Origin: Diphasiastrum complanatum
Taxonomy: Eukaryota > Streptophyta > Lycopodiopsida > Lycopodiales > Lycopodiaceae
DNA length: 64,000 bases
Direction: 5' to 3'
Assembly: GCA_029204225.1 (NCBI GenBank)
Contig: CM055093.1
Location: 21,357,701 to 21,421,700, forward strand
The translations under genes and the position numbers were made by a program. This document shows positions 32,816-44,881 of the stretch, in pieces (within the stretch, counting starts at the first letter, position 1; the number at the start of each line of letters is the position of its first letter). Below the pieces are notes generated by a model that did not search any database, was not told the DNA's origin, and was given only the letters and a program-made list of their open reading frames with translations.

Positions 32816-33152
32816 GATGAACTTGAAAGCTTTCTACTGTCCATTGCTGGACCAACAAAATGTAGACTGGAAATTCTTCATTTAAAAGGCATATTAGAAC
32901 CTACAGTCCATCGCTGGATAGGAGGTATGTCAATTTGACAATAATCAAGAAGAAAGTTCATTTTTGAGCCAATTGTCCCATCGCTTGACAACGACCACTT
33001 CCATTTGGTTTCAAGCACATGTTTATCAAGCATATATGTAATCAACAAAAAGGCAATTGTCTTTTGGTTTGCATCGCTGCCTAATAGGCTAAAGCCATTG
33101 AACAAAAGTTGATAAGGACATTTAGTGGTCCATCATTGCATATGAAGTAGAA
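32816..33152. repeat. Segmental duplication, block 2, second copy
   Basis: Counterpart of 28101-28373 with an extra segment near 32865-32938. Identity stops after CATATGAAGTAGAAA. The following 33153-33580 repeats TCCATCGCTGGAC-like motifs (for example 33249-33262) but holds no gene. Confidence 0.75.
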
Positions 33153-33579
33153 ATCGCTACTTTAGAAAGTGAAAGAAGTGATGAAGGGTCCATTGCTGAC
33201 ATGAGGCAATTGGATCCATTTTTTTTTAAACAAAAAAGTGAGGGATTGTCCATCGCTGGACATCAAGCCCCATCAAACCCATATTTCCTCATAAATTATG
33301 CCTCATATGATGAGTGAAGTTCAACCAAATCAGAAAACAACAAGGAAGCATAAAACCGATTGCTAAAAGCAAGAAAAAATAATAGAATTCTTCTGACTAT
33401 GAAAAACACCCGAGGATCTGCAAATGCCCTGCAAATCTACCTCCATTTCGTTCTCTCATCCTCCATCCACAACATCCCTCTTAACTCCATCAGCCTCCAC
33501 GCTAATGAGTCGCCATGTTTTACTATCTCCTTCACGCTTCTCCCTCCACTCACACTAGTCATTTTCTCCCATATCAGCC

Positions 33580-34050
33580 GTCTCCGCCGAGTCCTTCTCT
33601 CCCATCTCAGCCGAGCACCTTCATCACCATCTCGACCGACGGACACTTAAACAAAACAAAAAAAATTCGCTCAAATCTCAACCGAATCCTGCAGGTGCCC
33701 TCTCGACCGAATTTTTTTCAGTCCGATCTCGACCAAAATTATCAGTCCGATCTTGACCAAATGTTTTTCAGTCCGTTCTCGACCGAGTTGTTTGGTCCAT
33801 CTCAACCGAGTTGTTTGGTCACCATCTCGACTGAGTTGTTTGGTCACCATCTTGACCAAGTCGTTCGGACACCATCTCGACCGAGTCTAGGACGAACGAT
33901 CAAATCTCGACCGAGTCAGATCTTGATCAAATCTTGACCGAATCACTTCAATATCATCTCGACTGGGCCAGATCCATGCCATATCACATAATTTTCGACC
34001 GAGATCTCTAATTTCCATTTCGACTGAACCATCATCTCGACCGAGTCTTA
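33580..34050. repeat. Degenerate TCTCGACCGA array
   Basis: About 17 copies of TCTCGACCGA or close variants (TCTCAACCGA, TCTTGACCA, TCTCGACTGA), spaced 20-40 bp, several followed by GTTGTTTGGTCACCA. It lies just upstream of the gypsy gag start at 34246, so it may be in that element's LTR or leader. Confidence 0.85.
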
Positions 34051-34245
34051 TAGCTCAAAAAAAAAAGGCATATACACAAAAAAAAAATCTCAAAAAACAA
34101 AACTTATACCAATAGAAAGCCCTTTTGATACTGAGTCCCCTCCTTCAGTTATCTATCCAAAAAAAAAAAAAAAAAATCCTAAAAAATTAAAAGACACAAA
34201 AACAACAAAAACTCATACAAACCACAAAATACACGACAGTACACA

Positions 34246-35561
34246 ATGGAACACCATCTTGATCCCGATACAACAACAAATTATCAGCCCGAGATGGTGT
34301 CACCTTCCATTGAGCAAGCTAGACACCCTCGAATGCGGTCCCAAATACACAAGCTATCCACAAACCCATTCAAAATCCGAGAACCTGATAGAGCTGAGTT
34401 TTCACGAGCCCAAGCCCATTTTTATGGTGTTGACCCCTCACAAATCAGAACCCACCTTAACGGCACTTTTGCTGCCCACAATGCTCATATTGAAAAGCTA
34501 ACTCCCAAGTTAAATCTACCCAAGTTTCATAATAGTTCGATTTTTGCAAAACTCTGAGAATGCGTGCGATGTGTATGGCAAAACATCCAACGACGCTATG
34601 GTCCAATTGTTTTCCATGACCATGATCGCCAAAGCACATGACTGGTTTATCATGAAGATAAATTGGATTGGTCTTATCTGAAAGAGTCCTTTATCAAACA
34701 TTTTAAACCATTTCATTTGATAGAGAGTCCTTTTGTCAAATTGAGTAACATCAAGATGGCAAAAGATGAACGTGTCCGAGACTATATTGAGCATTGAAGC
34801 GCCTCAAAAGTCAAGTACATGAACAACCTACCAAACAGATGCTCATCATCTAGTTTTTAGTGGGCTTTCCAAGATGGATTAGACGTGAACTTAGATCCAA
34901 AGAGCCTAAAGTTAGCTATGTTTAATGCCATCAAGGAAGAAGATGAAGAATCAGATATTGATGAATCCAGGGAAAGGAAAGCACCCTATGCCCCTATCCA
35001 TGAGTCAAAGCAGATCAAGGATACCCGCGATCAGCTTTGGAAATCACAGCTGGAGTTGCTTAATCAGCAACACCAACTACAAATGGAGAAACTCACCAAT
35101 GAGTTTCAAACTACCCTGAAGTCTATCCAACATAGTATGCCTCGTCAACCACACACTGCCCAGGTACCTAATAGACAAAAATCCATCTGGTGCCCACACT
35201 ACCGGGCTATGCATCCTGCTTATGCTTTTTTTTTCCTTCATATCAGCCTATCCAAGCACATGCCATCCAACGATATGAAGAACAACCATCACAATTTGGA
35301 CATTTCTCACATTATCACGAATACCCACCAGAAAGTCCAAAACCACTAGCCATACAAGATGGTTATGCCATTATACAAGGGCCCATAAACAGCAGATGTC
35401 TCATCTATGGTGAAATTGGCCACTTCATGGTTGATTGTCCAGTCAAGACCAAGTACCATGCCGAGTGGCCCGATAAGGTCAGAAAACATAGTTTCAAAGA
35501 CTGTCCAAAGCAACCACACAAGATCCTACTAGCCCGACACATCAGTTGTGAATCACAATAG
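34246..35561 (+). pseudogene. Ty3/gypsy relic 2, gag region
   Basis: ATG at 34246 opens a 103-codon frame with FYGVDPSQIRTHLNG and KLTPKLNLPKF, typical of the gag start. It continues in other frames (KAHDWFIMKINW, LKLAMFNAIKEEDEE). A Gln-rich helical stretch (LELLNQQHQLQMEKLTNEF) follows, then a zinc knuckle with its second Cys lost (SRCLIYGEIGHFMVDCPV near 35392-35445). Several stops. No pol follows that I can recognise. Confidence 0.75.
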
Positions 35562-37783
35562 GATCCTCATGACAACAACACACAAGCACCATAGCAACCA
35601 GCAATTAAACCTGCTGCTCAATCGAAAAATTCCTTGAGAACTTCTACATTACCACGACATTTATCAGAGCAATAATCGAATATAGATGTTATATGAAATG
35701 AGTTATTGCACGACATAGAGGAAACCGATATTCCGTCATCTACTACTATTCCCAAACAAGAGCACCCTCCCTAGGGAATTGACATTTTATCTCCACTCCT
35801 GCAATCTCAAATCCATATGTCTTTCCATTTTGTGATGAGATTTCCAACCACTGGATATAACAAACCAATTTTGAGAATCGAAAATCTAAAAGCGATTCAT
35901 TTTATGAATCTCATGATCCAAAGGATATTATGAGAATAGTATCTTCTCCTTCTATGCATTTCAAGCCATATCAACAAATATCTGCTATCAACGATGGTAG
36001 ATTTAGTGTCACCAACCCTGCCTTGTTTTTGACAAGGGCATATCAGACTTTTTCTCATTACTCTACAAGGCCAATGGTATATTACAAATTTTAAGGTGAA
36101 TTATCAATGTTGATGAATGAAAGTTTTGTTTGACAAGTGCCATATAGTTCTCACTCTCTTTACCATTCGTATGATTTCCTTTTTCCTCTCAGATCCCTTT
36201 TGTGTGATTGATTTTTGCATGAGAAATAGTTACTGCATGAGAGTCTTCCGTAGTCGCATGTTCGTATTTCAACTGCATGTTCCAAACGCCGATCCAACCT
36301 TGAGCATGCAAGTTATAGATACCAACATCTCCACCAACAGATTTTTTGGGAGAGAGAGAGTGGATCTGCTTGGATCCGCCAAGAGCAGTTACATTGCCAG
36401 TAACAACATTAGTAGATTGACAGCCAAGGTCACAAAAACAAAACAACCAAGGTCACAAAACCAAAGATGATAACGACAAGGCTAAGAAAGCATATGGGCA
36501 ATCCAAAGAGACTCAATAAGAAAAAGTACTCTAGTCATGACGAAGATCCTTCAGAAGATAGAAGCACAAGCATTGGGAAATCAGTCTCCTTCTTCAACTA
36601 GCCTCTTGCCATACATCTGCATCCATTTTCATGCCTATCTCCCACACCATTTATTGTTGTCACACCACCGCCACCACCATTCCTTCCATTTCTCTATTTT
36701 CCATCATTCCACTGTTTATCTGAGAAATCCCCAGCTTTCAAAGCCCGATAGTTTTACCGAAGCGGCTAAACGATCATTGCAAATGTCCTGCGAAGGCCAA
36801 CTACCAAAGAAGATCTAAGAAAGCAGGCGAAGCATCAAAAAGAAATAAAGCAAATAAGTTGAGGAGGAAAGGATGAAACTTAAACAACAAATGAGTCAGA
36901 TCGATCTTGATCAAAAGAAACTCTCTGGAGCAATGATAGTCGAATCCCCTCCTATGAAACCCGAAGAGATCCAAAAGTAATGGACCAAAGGAATGAGCTA
37001 CAAAAAAGAAAACGATAAGATGACTGCGAGCCTGCAAAATAAAGTGAGCTCCTCACCCAACAAGTGGTGGTCAAAGCTCAACATTGCAAGGGTCCAAGGC
37101 TGCAACTGTAGAACTATCAGTTCCTTCATCCTTCCACCAAGTCCCTATCCAAACCATCCATCCAAAACTATTTCTACCACCAATGTGTTAATGAGTCCAT
37201 TTTCTTGAAGACTATTAACCAAGATTTGTGTAATCTAACAATCGAAGATTCTTCTCTTTCCATCAAGGAAAGAGCAGAAACAAGATTGGATTCTTCTTGG
37301 CAGCATTAACTAGTATTCCTCGACTCTCATACTCAGCTCTCAGTCTTCATTCATCTCGTCTTCTCAGACACCTTCTTGATCTAAGGTGAGAGGTGCTCTT
37401 GGGTAGGTTGAGCTCCTTGATCATGATTGTTTTTCTTGAGTGATTCTCTTATGATCATGACCTTCCATCCCTTTGAGTGTGGTTGTGGATTAGATTTTTT
37501 TTGTTTTCTTGTGGATTAATGTAGGTTTCAACCATAATTAAACAAACTTATGTGGTTTAAAGAGGGCAAATTTGCAAGAAGTTGCAAAACATCATCTACA
37601 ATAGCATCAACCATTAATCTAATGATGAATAGAACAACAATAATTTTTGTAAAAATTTTTAAAATTTTTACAAAATCATATGCAAGCTTTAATCATTCCA
37701 TTGGATTCTATGTGAAGAGTAGATCATTTTTGCTATTTACCTCATCTTCATCCGAGTTCAAATAAGAAAGTCATAACATATCA
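35562..37783. other. Decayed sequence after gypsy gag, no gene recognised
   Basis: Possible leftover of the same element up to about 36100, but no protease or RT motif is visible. The remainder has short AT-rich or CA-rich frames without domains. A basic frame at 36340-36470 (NNISRLTAKVTKTKQPR) is not recognised. Confidence 0.4.
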
Positions 37784-37927
37784 AAAGATTGTTACCATAC
37801 CATTTGATGATGTGGCAATGCCATTTGATGATGTGGCATATCGCCAATAGACAGATTCTCTTTACCAAATGTTGATCGCTGCGTGGTGGAGATATGCCAC
37901 ATCATCAAATGTATGGTAACAATCTTT
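37784..37927. mobile_element. 144-bp MITE with 33-bp inverted ends
   Basis: The left end AAAGATTGTTACCATACC...GATGATGTGGCA (37784-37817) matches the complement of the right end (37895-37927) except for one extra base. An internal copy of CCATTTGATGATGTGGCA follows the left end. No clear target-site duplication. Confidence 0.8.
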
Positions 37928-37932
37928 GATCT

Positions 37933-38190
37933 ATGGCAAACATGGGAGAGTCCATTTTGAGTGAAAGTAGCAAATTGGATGGGATTTCCAACTATGCAGT
38001 GTGGAAATTCAAAATGAAAAACATACTAATGGAGAAAGACGTGTGGGAAGTCATCACAGGTGATGAGAGAAGGCCGCCAAATAAGCAAACATCAAAGTGT
38101 TCGACAAACAGATGAGGAAAGCTTTGACCTTCATTAACTTGTCAGTGAAAGATCACATCATTACCCACATTTGTGATGCTATTACAATGA
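37933..38190 (+). pseudogene. Copia gag N-terminal fragment
   Basis: KLDGISNYAVWKFKMKNILM and DVWEVITGDERRPPN, then after a frameshift KQMRKALTFINLSVKDHI. This is the UBN2/Retrotran_gag N-terminal pattern of copia elements. It breaks off near 38190. Confidence 0.75.
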
Positions 38191-38374
38191 TTATTATGAG
38201 CAAGAGGGAGCGAGGAGAGAATTTACTTGTGCTTATTTCCCCCAACAAATTGAGGTGGCTGGAAAAAAAAAATTAGAATTGTTTGTGAATGTGTAAAAGC
38301 TCTTAGAATAGAGACATCTCTTCCAAAATATTTTGCTGGTACTGATTCCTCTTTTGTTGTATACTCCTAGGGCT

Positions 38375-38575
38375 GAATGGGCAGATGGTTGTTTCGTGTG
38401 ACGATGCGTTGCACAGGTGGCAATATCGTTGTGTCACTTTGAGATTCTGTTTCAAAACTGCACACTCATTAGCTATATGGTTCTATCTACAAACCGGACA
38501 CCATACATTTTTTCTTTGAGGACTCTGTAGCTGGTTTTGATTTGGTGCATTAGAGGATGATGCTACAACTCCTTG
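38375..38575 (-). pseudogene. Gag fragment with two zinc knuckles
   Basis: On the minus strand: WCPVCR, a stop, NHIANEC, and then YCHLCNASSHETTICPF, two CCHC-type knuckles in tandem. It follows an LTR of family A on the same strand (38771-39446), as a gag would follow a 5' LTR. Confidence 0.65.
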
Positions 38576-38770
38576 TTGAAGAAACAATTTGTTTCAAGCC
38601 ACAAAGCTTTGCTAGCTTTAGAGCTCAAGTCCATAGAAATGCAAGGGAGCTACCCGAACGTGAAGACCAAAGCTTCGAGGAGTGAAGACCCGAGGACGAC
38701 GGTCAAATATTCTGTCGCGAACGGTTTGGTTTTGTTGTCGCGAACGATTTTGTTTCTTTGAATTTTCTTT

Positions 38771-39446
38771 TGTGCGGAAGCTCACAAGAACCTGGACACG
38801 CGACTACACATCACAGAATAGATTTCATTCTTGATGTAGAAGACAATGAGATGCACGGAAATAGAGCAATCAAATTATCAGTTTGATTTTTAAGAGCGAG
38901 ATGGTCAGTGTCTCGCTCGTTGGCGGCCTGACGCTCTACTCTTTCGTTGTGTTCTGCTTGTTGGCAGATTTTCATGCACAGTTGTTTCATTTCTTGTCTT
39001 TTTCTTTTTTTGATCTACTCTCTATGTCCCACTATATCTATTATGATCCAGATATATAGTTTTTATCTCCACTATGTGGAGTTTACAAAATAGCTAAACA
39101 GAGAATTACAAGAGTAGTTAACGCTAATCAACTAATCAGTTACTCTCCGTTGTTGCTACCCATTTCAACTGGGCGTGAAGTTTAAGTCTCCAAGCACGTT
39201 GAGCTGCCAACTGGCAGCGTGAAAGATTCTCTTTCGTTTCTTTTCATTTTGCATTGCTTTGCGGTTTTTGTGGTCTTGGAGGCATGTTTGATTTTTGCAA
39301 ATGGTTCACGAATCGTTCGTCACTTGTTCGTCGAGGCACGTTGACTTTCGCGAATCGTTTGATCTTCGCGAATCGTTCGACTTTCGAGTCAAGGCACGTT
39401 GACTTTCGCGTCGTGGCAAAGCTGTAGGAGTTCACCATTTCTGACA
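38771..39446 (-). repeat. LTR of copia family A (copy A2)
   Basis: On the minus strand it starts TGTCAGAAATGGTGAAC and ends about CTTCCGCACA (676 bp). It aligns with 1864-2566. Rich in TTCGCGAA sites (39330-39420), and more TCGCGAACG sites lie just beyond its end at 38716-38750. Confidence 0.78.
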
Positions 39447-39656
39447 CTCCCTCTTGAACCTTGCAGCTTTGCATGTTTCATCCAATTGCCTTTCTTTGCT
39501 TGGCATGCGAAGAGTGGTTTGTTGGGTGGCTTCGTGAGTAGATCTGCAATCATGTCTTCAGATTTTATGTACTGGACCTAGAGCTCTCCTTTCAAAATTA
39601 AATCTCGAATGTGATGGTACTTCAGAGGTATGTGTTTTGTCTTTGAATGGAATACA
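39447..39656 (-). pseudogene. Copia A2 Pol C-terminus
   Basis: The minus strand ends in the polypurine tract CAAGAGGGAG beside the LTR. The segment aligns with 1654-1863, the end of A1 Pol. It stops abruptly at 39656, where the transposase-like fragment starts. Confidence 0.75.
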
Positions 39657-40230
39657 AGATTTTTTTCCCTTAACAATTTCGGACTCATCAAGTTTAATAA
39701 CCAATATCAATTTTCCATGGACTTCTTCTTTGAATATGCTATAATATCTAATCATGTATGCCACAACTTTGTTGATATTAAAAAATAAATTGTTGGACTT
39801 ATTGTATTCCAATGTTCCACTCTCACATCTATACAATTTATTGATATGAAATGGTTTGCCTATAAGCATAGTCATACTCTCATTAAGACAATATCTTGCT
39901 TTTCTGACTCGAAATGGATGAGGAAGAGGTAGCTTTCGAATCTTCACATGTGCAAAGGCCTCCCGTACAATTTTAAACAATAGAGTATATGCTTTACGAC
40001 TAATTCCCGAATCATTACATGCTCCCTGGATAACTCTTGCATCCAAGACATCTTGAATGCTTTTTTATAATCATTGCAGCAATATTATTCTTAATCCTGT
40101 CATAACGAGAAATTTTCAACAATTCTTTTGTAGATTTTGATGACAATATGGAACCCAAAGATTTCCCAATACTCGTAGAATCTTTAAAATGTTCTCTGGC
40201 CAGCTAGTCATAATGCATATTGAAAAAAAA
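39657..40230 (-). pseudogene. Transposase-like fragment, second copy
   Basis: The minus strand encodes KSTKELLKISRYDRIKNNIA, then after a frame change VIQGACNDSGISRKAYTLLF, LPLPHPFRVRKARYC and LILVIKLDESEIVKG. This matches the second exon of the transposase at 11581-14139 (IQGACDYSGISKDAY, LVLKLDESKVIKG). It is cut off at the copia A2 junction, so the HPCLYC and C-terminal exons are missing. Confidence 0.65.
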
Positions 40231-40281
40231 AAAACATATAAAATCAAAGATAAACTATAAGAGTAGTGTAAGTTCACTTAC

Positions 40282-40480
40282 CATGCTTGCTTGCAATCCC
40301 GCCTTTTCGCTCGAGCCCAACCTAGGATTGCCTATCCCATGCATCCTAGCGGCCGCAGCTTCTTTCTGAATCTTGTATTTATCTAGTATTCGTTCATCCG
40401 CTTTTACACGGTTCCAATCATTTCTTGAACACCAGGAGGGCTTGGATTGCCCGTCCCTATAAGCTCGCTTGATCTTGAAA
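40282..40480 (-). pseudogene. Exon-like ORF upstream of transposase fragment
   Basis: Bounded by a good acceptor (GTTTTCAAG) and a donor (GTAAGTGAAC) on the minus strand. It encodes a basic helical stretch (WNRVKADERILDKYKIQKE, AAARMHGIGNPRLG). Position suggests an upstream exon of the 39657-40230 gene, though I see no similarity to the first copy's upstream exons. Confidence 0.4.
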
Positions 40481-40868
40481 ACCATAGCAAACATTAGAAA
40501 AACAAGCACATAAAAACTTAGCAAGCATTTCATTTTGAGACCTAAACAATAGTAAATTAAAATAGGATTTTAATCTACCATCATGCTCGCCAAAAATCTC
40601 TATTCTTGGACCTTTAATAATTGTAGCCAAAACAGACAAACAAAGAAAAAAAAATGCTTCACATGTATAAACTCAAATGCTCTATTTCAATAACATAAAT
40701 GTAAAAAAAGCCTCTTTGAGTGGCTACTAGTGGAAAACTGGAGCCGTCCGGTTGCTGAAACATTGATTTGTCTTCTAACACTGTCTTCTACATCCTGCAC
40801 ATCGATTAGGATCTGTAAAAATTCAGCTTTTTGATTGATAAGTCCTCTTTGTTGCCACTGCTCTGTCC

Positions 40869-41962
40869 TTACTTTGATTTGTAATTTGAGACATGCTTTT
40901 TCTTCCTCGTTCCTGAACCGGAAATGACTGAGTTCGGATTGTTCAAATTAAAAGAACCCATCCTTTTGTTTGACTTCTGGAAGTACTTGTCTTGGAGGCT
41001 AGAAAAACTGGGATGTTTGAAGAGGCGTTCTATGTCCCGAATATTCTCGGCATCTCCTAAAGGTGCAAGTAATTTGGCGGACGAGTCCTTAGCAAGTTCA
41101 ATAGAGGCATCAATCATGTATTGGCGGATAAAGAGAAAAGTAATATGAGATTTTACCACATTCCTAGCAAGTTTATATAGCCACATGAAAAAGGCATTTA
41201 TCTGATTTTGGAAGGAAGCATTAGGAAAAAACTTGGCAAGGTTATTCATAATGAACCAGATAGCATGATCAAACCAAATGATGGAAGAACTGTTTTTACA
41301 TTTTTCACCACATCTACATTTGAAAAAGGCTCTTTTCCAGTTCCAGATTTTGGCTTGGTGTAGGTTCATTCTATTGAAGCCATTCTCAAAGTGTCCTCTG
41401 GTCCTGGCCCAAACTTGTTCAGAGGGGCAACGAGAGGGTTCAAATTTGTTCATGCGGATAATGGTATCAAAAGAAACAGGGGCCTCAAGTGAAAGATTTT
41501 TGTGCAAAGCGGCCATTCTGCAGACTTGTATTTCTTTTTCTACCAAATGAGTCATCAGAATCCAAAGGTCAATAGGTATTGGTGCAAGGAAATTAACAGA
41601 AGGGAGACTCCAAAGCTTGTAAGAGGTAAGAGTAGATTTATGCTCGATGATTCTAGCAGGAACAAAAGGGACTTGGCAGTTTTTGGATTGGCAGAAATCA
41701 AAAGAAGAGAGGTCACCAATAGCACAAATATCTTGAGAAAATATCTCAAGTTGAGAGGCACTGTCTTCATCAAGGTCTTCAATATAAACAAGCAGGTGAG
41801 GAGAGGTGGGAGCATCAGAAGCAGAAGGGGTAGTGACAGTAGGAGAAATACCGTTTTCATTTTGTAAACACATAAACCCTTTTCTGATGTGCAAATTGCA
41901 GAACTTTCTTCCTCTTCAAACTTTTCAGCAAAATCATTAAGACGACCATAAAGATTTTCCAC
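40869..41962 (-). CDS. Unrecognised protein, 341-codon open frame
   Basis: The open frame 41894-40869 has no internal stop. A separate overlapping frame starting at ATG 41962 (MENLYGRLNDFAEKFEEEE) may supply the N-terminus through a frameshift or a missed splice. Visible: an acidic Ser-rich start, CRCGEKCKN (a Cys cluster that could bind zinc), hydrophobic helices (IIWFDHAIWFIMNNLAKFF, FMWLYKLARNVVKSHI) and a basic C-terminus (RKKKHVSNYKSK). I do not recognise it. It lies upstream, on the same strand, of the second transposase fragment and may be the start of that gene or a separate host or element gene. Confidence 0.4.
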
Positions 41963-43294
41963 AAGGCTCAGCGGTTGTCAATGGTTGTTTCTTCTTAACA
42001 AACTCAAGACCGGGATGCAAGAGAGAGATACAAGACCGCACTTAGTTCCTCTTGACAAAGCAAGACTAAAGCTTTTTAAAGCCTTTATTTATAATCCAAC
42101 AAGGTAAAGTACAGTTGAAAAGTAAAATACAATACTAGAAAGTCCAGCTGATACTTGCCACCATCCCACAAACCAAAACCGCTCAAGTTAGTTCAGTGAG
42201 GAAGACAGGTGTCATAGCTGAACGACAACTGTTATTCATGTCCAAAAGAAGTTATACTACTTAACAACTTTGAATAGCATTTTAAAACATAGTCCAGTCT
42301 TCCCAAACACACAATGTTTTAGCGATAGGCCAAGCCATTATATCACTGTATCAAGGCGAGTGCCATACTGATCAGCTTATGGTCAATTGGTCCGTATCAG
42401 TTCATTTTAATCAAAGAGGAGTATGAAAAGTTTAACTATTAGGAGTTTTATTTAGCCAAAAGACCTGGTGTGAAACGTGTGCTGCTATCAGAGAAAATCC
42501 ATGCTATATTGACCCTTACAACGTAAGGTATTTCACAACTGTTGTCCATACTCATGAGCATATCCATGCTTTCCAGTTGCATCTCACCAAGAGTCTAAAG
42601 TAACACTAACAGAGGTAAGGTGAAATGTTGCCATGATGGTTATATCGGAATGACATAACATCCACGGTATCAGGACACTGTATAGGAAAGATGTGATTAA
42701 TACTGTGTAAGAGACTGCCAATGTTTATACTGGGTAGTAGGGCAAATCCGTGTCATTCTACTCCCTTAGTATAAGTCCGAAGAAGTTGTAGTAGTAAGAC
42801 TTATTTGAGTGCTTATGAATCCACAAAAGGTTGCTTCCATAAAGCCAATGGCAATGCTCTTGCTCCAACTTTAACAAGTGTCAAGAACTTTTGGATAGTT
42901 TCTATATAAATAAAACATAGGATTCTTTGTATAATTTCTTAGACAAGAATACACATAATTAAGGAAAATGCAAACTCTTCTTACTGTGCACGTTTGGGAA
43001 ATCAAGAAACGAATTCCTACATAAGGAATCCAAACCAAGTGTTTTCTTAGTTTGAATTTCCTTAGAATACTTCAAACGAGGAAAGTATTTGGTTCGAGGA
43101 AGTGTTCACTTTTTCCTAGTTTGTACTTTCCCTAATTGTGTTCCTTCTTGCAAGGAGATTATATGGAGAATCCTCTAGTTATTTTGTATATGTATAGGAA
43201 CTAATCAAAAGTTCCTTGTTATTAGAAAATATGGTTGTTTTATGGTTTAAGATGAGTTTGTTTAGTTGTAACCATTGATGCTAATAGTTGTTGG
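41963..43294. other. No recognisable gene
   Basis: AT-rich, only short frames, no repeats of note. At 42436 there is CTATTAGGAGTTTT...CCAAAAGACC, similar to the 7605 element's end but unpaired. Confidence 0.4.
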
Positions 43295-44881
43295 TTGAAT
43301 GAGTATCATGTGTACTTGAAATTGCCATGTCTTTTCAATATTAGGACCAATGTTGCAGCAATTTGTGATCCACTACAAATTCAATTTGGAACGTGTGTTC
43401 CAAATTTCCAACGATCCAGGACCATGATCTTTGTCTCATATTGCAACCAGACACACTTTTACAAATTTTTTTTAACATCCAGCAACCTTTCCATAGCGAT
43501 CCGGATATTGCTAAGACATTATGGTTTTCAAGGCTTCGAGCATATTTTCTGAACATGTATATCCAGATTCCAGAAGGATTGAACTTCATTAAAGCTTCAA
43601 AGGCAAAGAATATCCAATCAAATGTAAGGTTGCACTGCAAAGTATTGGCTATAGGAGATATCTTTGTGAACCTGGATCAGGATCCTGGGTAATGGCTATT
43701 GAAGTTTCTTGGAAGCTTAACCAATAAGCAATGAGGACAATTAGCCACATTGCCAATGTGGTTGCCTCACCAGAGAATAGCTAGATACTTATTATGAACT
43801 TTGGATACATAGAACATGCTTGCAATGGACCTATGGAATAGCCATTTCAAATGATCTCGTTGTTTGTGAGACTCTCGGCAAGTTGCATAAATGAACTGCT
43901 CTTGAAAAAACCTTTGATGCCAATATCCCATATTGGCACCCAACTTTTTTTTTATTTTTTTAATTATTTTTGCGTTTTGGGAAACCCCAATGGGAATTTC
44001 CGGATCGTGATTTAGAACATGATCCGGATTGAAACGTGCATGTATGATTAGGGCTGCCTTTTTTTTCTTGTGTGATTTTGGGATGGATATCTTTATTTTT
44101 GTTTTTGTTGACAAGCACCTTATTGCATCCAACAAACAGGAGGAGCAATTTCTCCAACTGTAGCATTGAGAGTAAGATGACAAGACTCGAATGACATATT
44201 TGAACATCTCATATATCTCTTGCCAAGAGATTTAGCTAGCTTGGAAAACAGCCACCCAAAGTTTAGATTGGCATATTCTACACCATGATTGCCAACAAGT
44301 CAGTCATGGTGTAGCAAACATCTACTGGTGAGGGTGTGTGATACCACCATCTCTTCAACATGGTATCATATCTCCTCAGCCTTAGATCGTTGAGCCCATC
44401 ACTATCACTATAGTGGTGGTTTAAAATATGCTCCCCTCTCAAAACCTTCCAAAATTATGTGGGCTGCAACTTGGACCAAGGCAACAATTTGACTATCCAT
44501 TTAATCATCATCAAGATTTTTTAGTAGCAAAGTTTAGGTTGTTGCCGACTCTGTTATCTCAAAGCATGTCCAACAATTTACACGACATAATGGTCTATAA
44601 AGCAGATTCTAGATTGAATTAGTGCATCGCACCTCAATCTCGTCAAGTAACCGCACTTCTAAAGTATAAAAGTGCCTAAGGTTGTGTTTATGTTGTGTTG
44701 GGTCCAACCTCACCTAAGGATTACAGATTACTAAAAGACGAGGGTTACACATTTTTTGTGCTTCAATTCCCTTAATGTTGATTCAATTCCACCTCCAATA
44801 TTGAAGAGTCGTTGGTGGTTGAGTTCCTCTCTCACTCTAGAGACCTGGCATCATATATGTGTTGTAGAGCACTACTTGGGA
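43295..44881. other. Short open frames, not recognised
   Basis: Overlapping frames of 85-146 codons on both strands (43295-43692 plus, 43767-44207 minus) show no domain I know. The minus-strand frame has a Lys-rich stretch. Not called as a gene. Confidence 0.35.

Noticed and set aside
33515-33937. 140-codon plus-strand frame rich in Ser/Pro
   Set aside because: It reads through the TCTCGACCGA array; repeats produce an open frame without conserved domains.
36340-36470. Basic frame that looks like an integrase or nucleic-acid-binding tail
   Set aside because: Too short and without any recognisable motif or neighbouring pol domains.
42436-42470. A third terminus of the histone-carrying element (CTATTAGGAGTTTT...CCAAAAGACC)
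   Set aside because: Only a loose match, faces away from the transposase fragment and has no partner end.
43767-44207. Copia GAG-pre-integrase, because of a YWHQRF phrase
   Set aside because: The remaining residues do not follow the LWH.R.GH pattern and no other copia domain is nearby.
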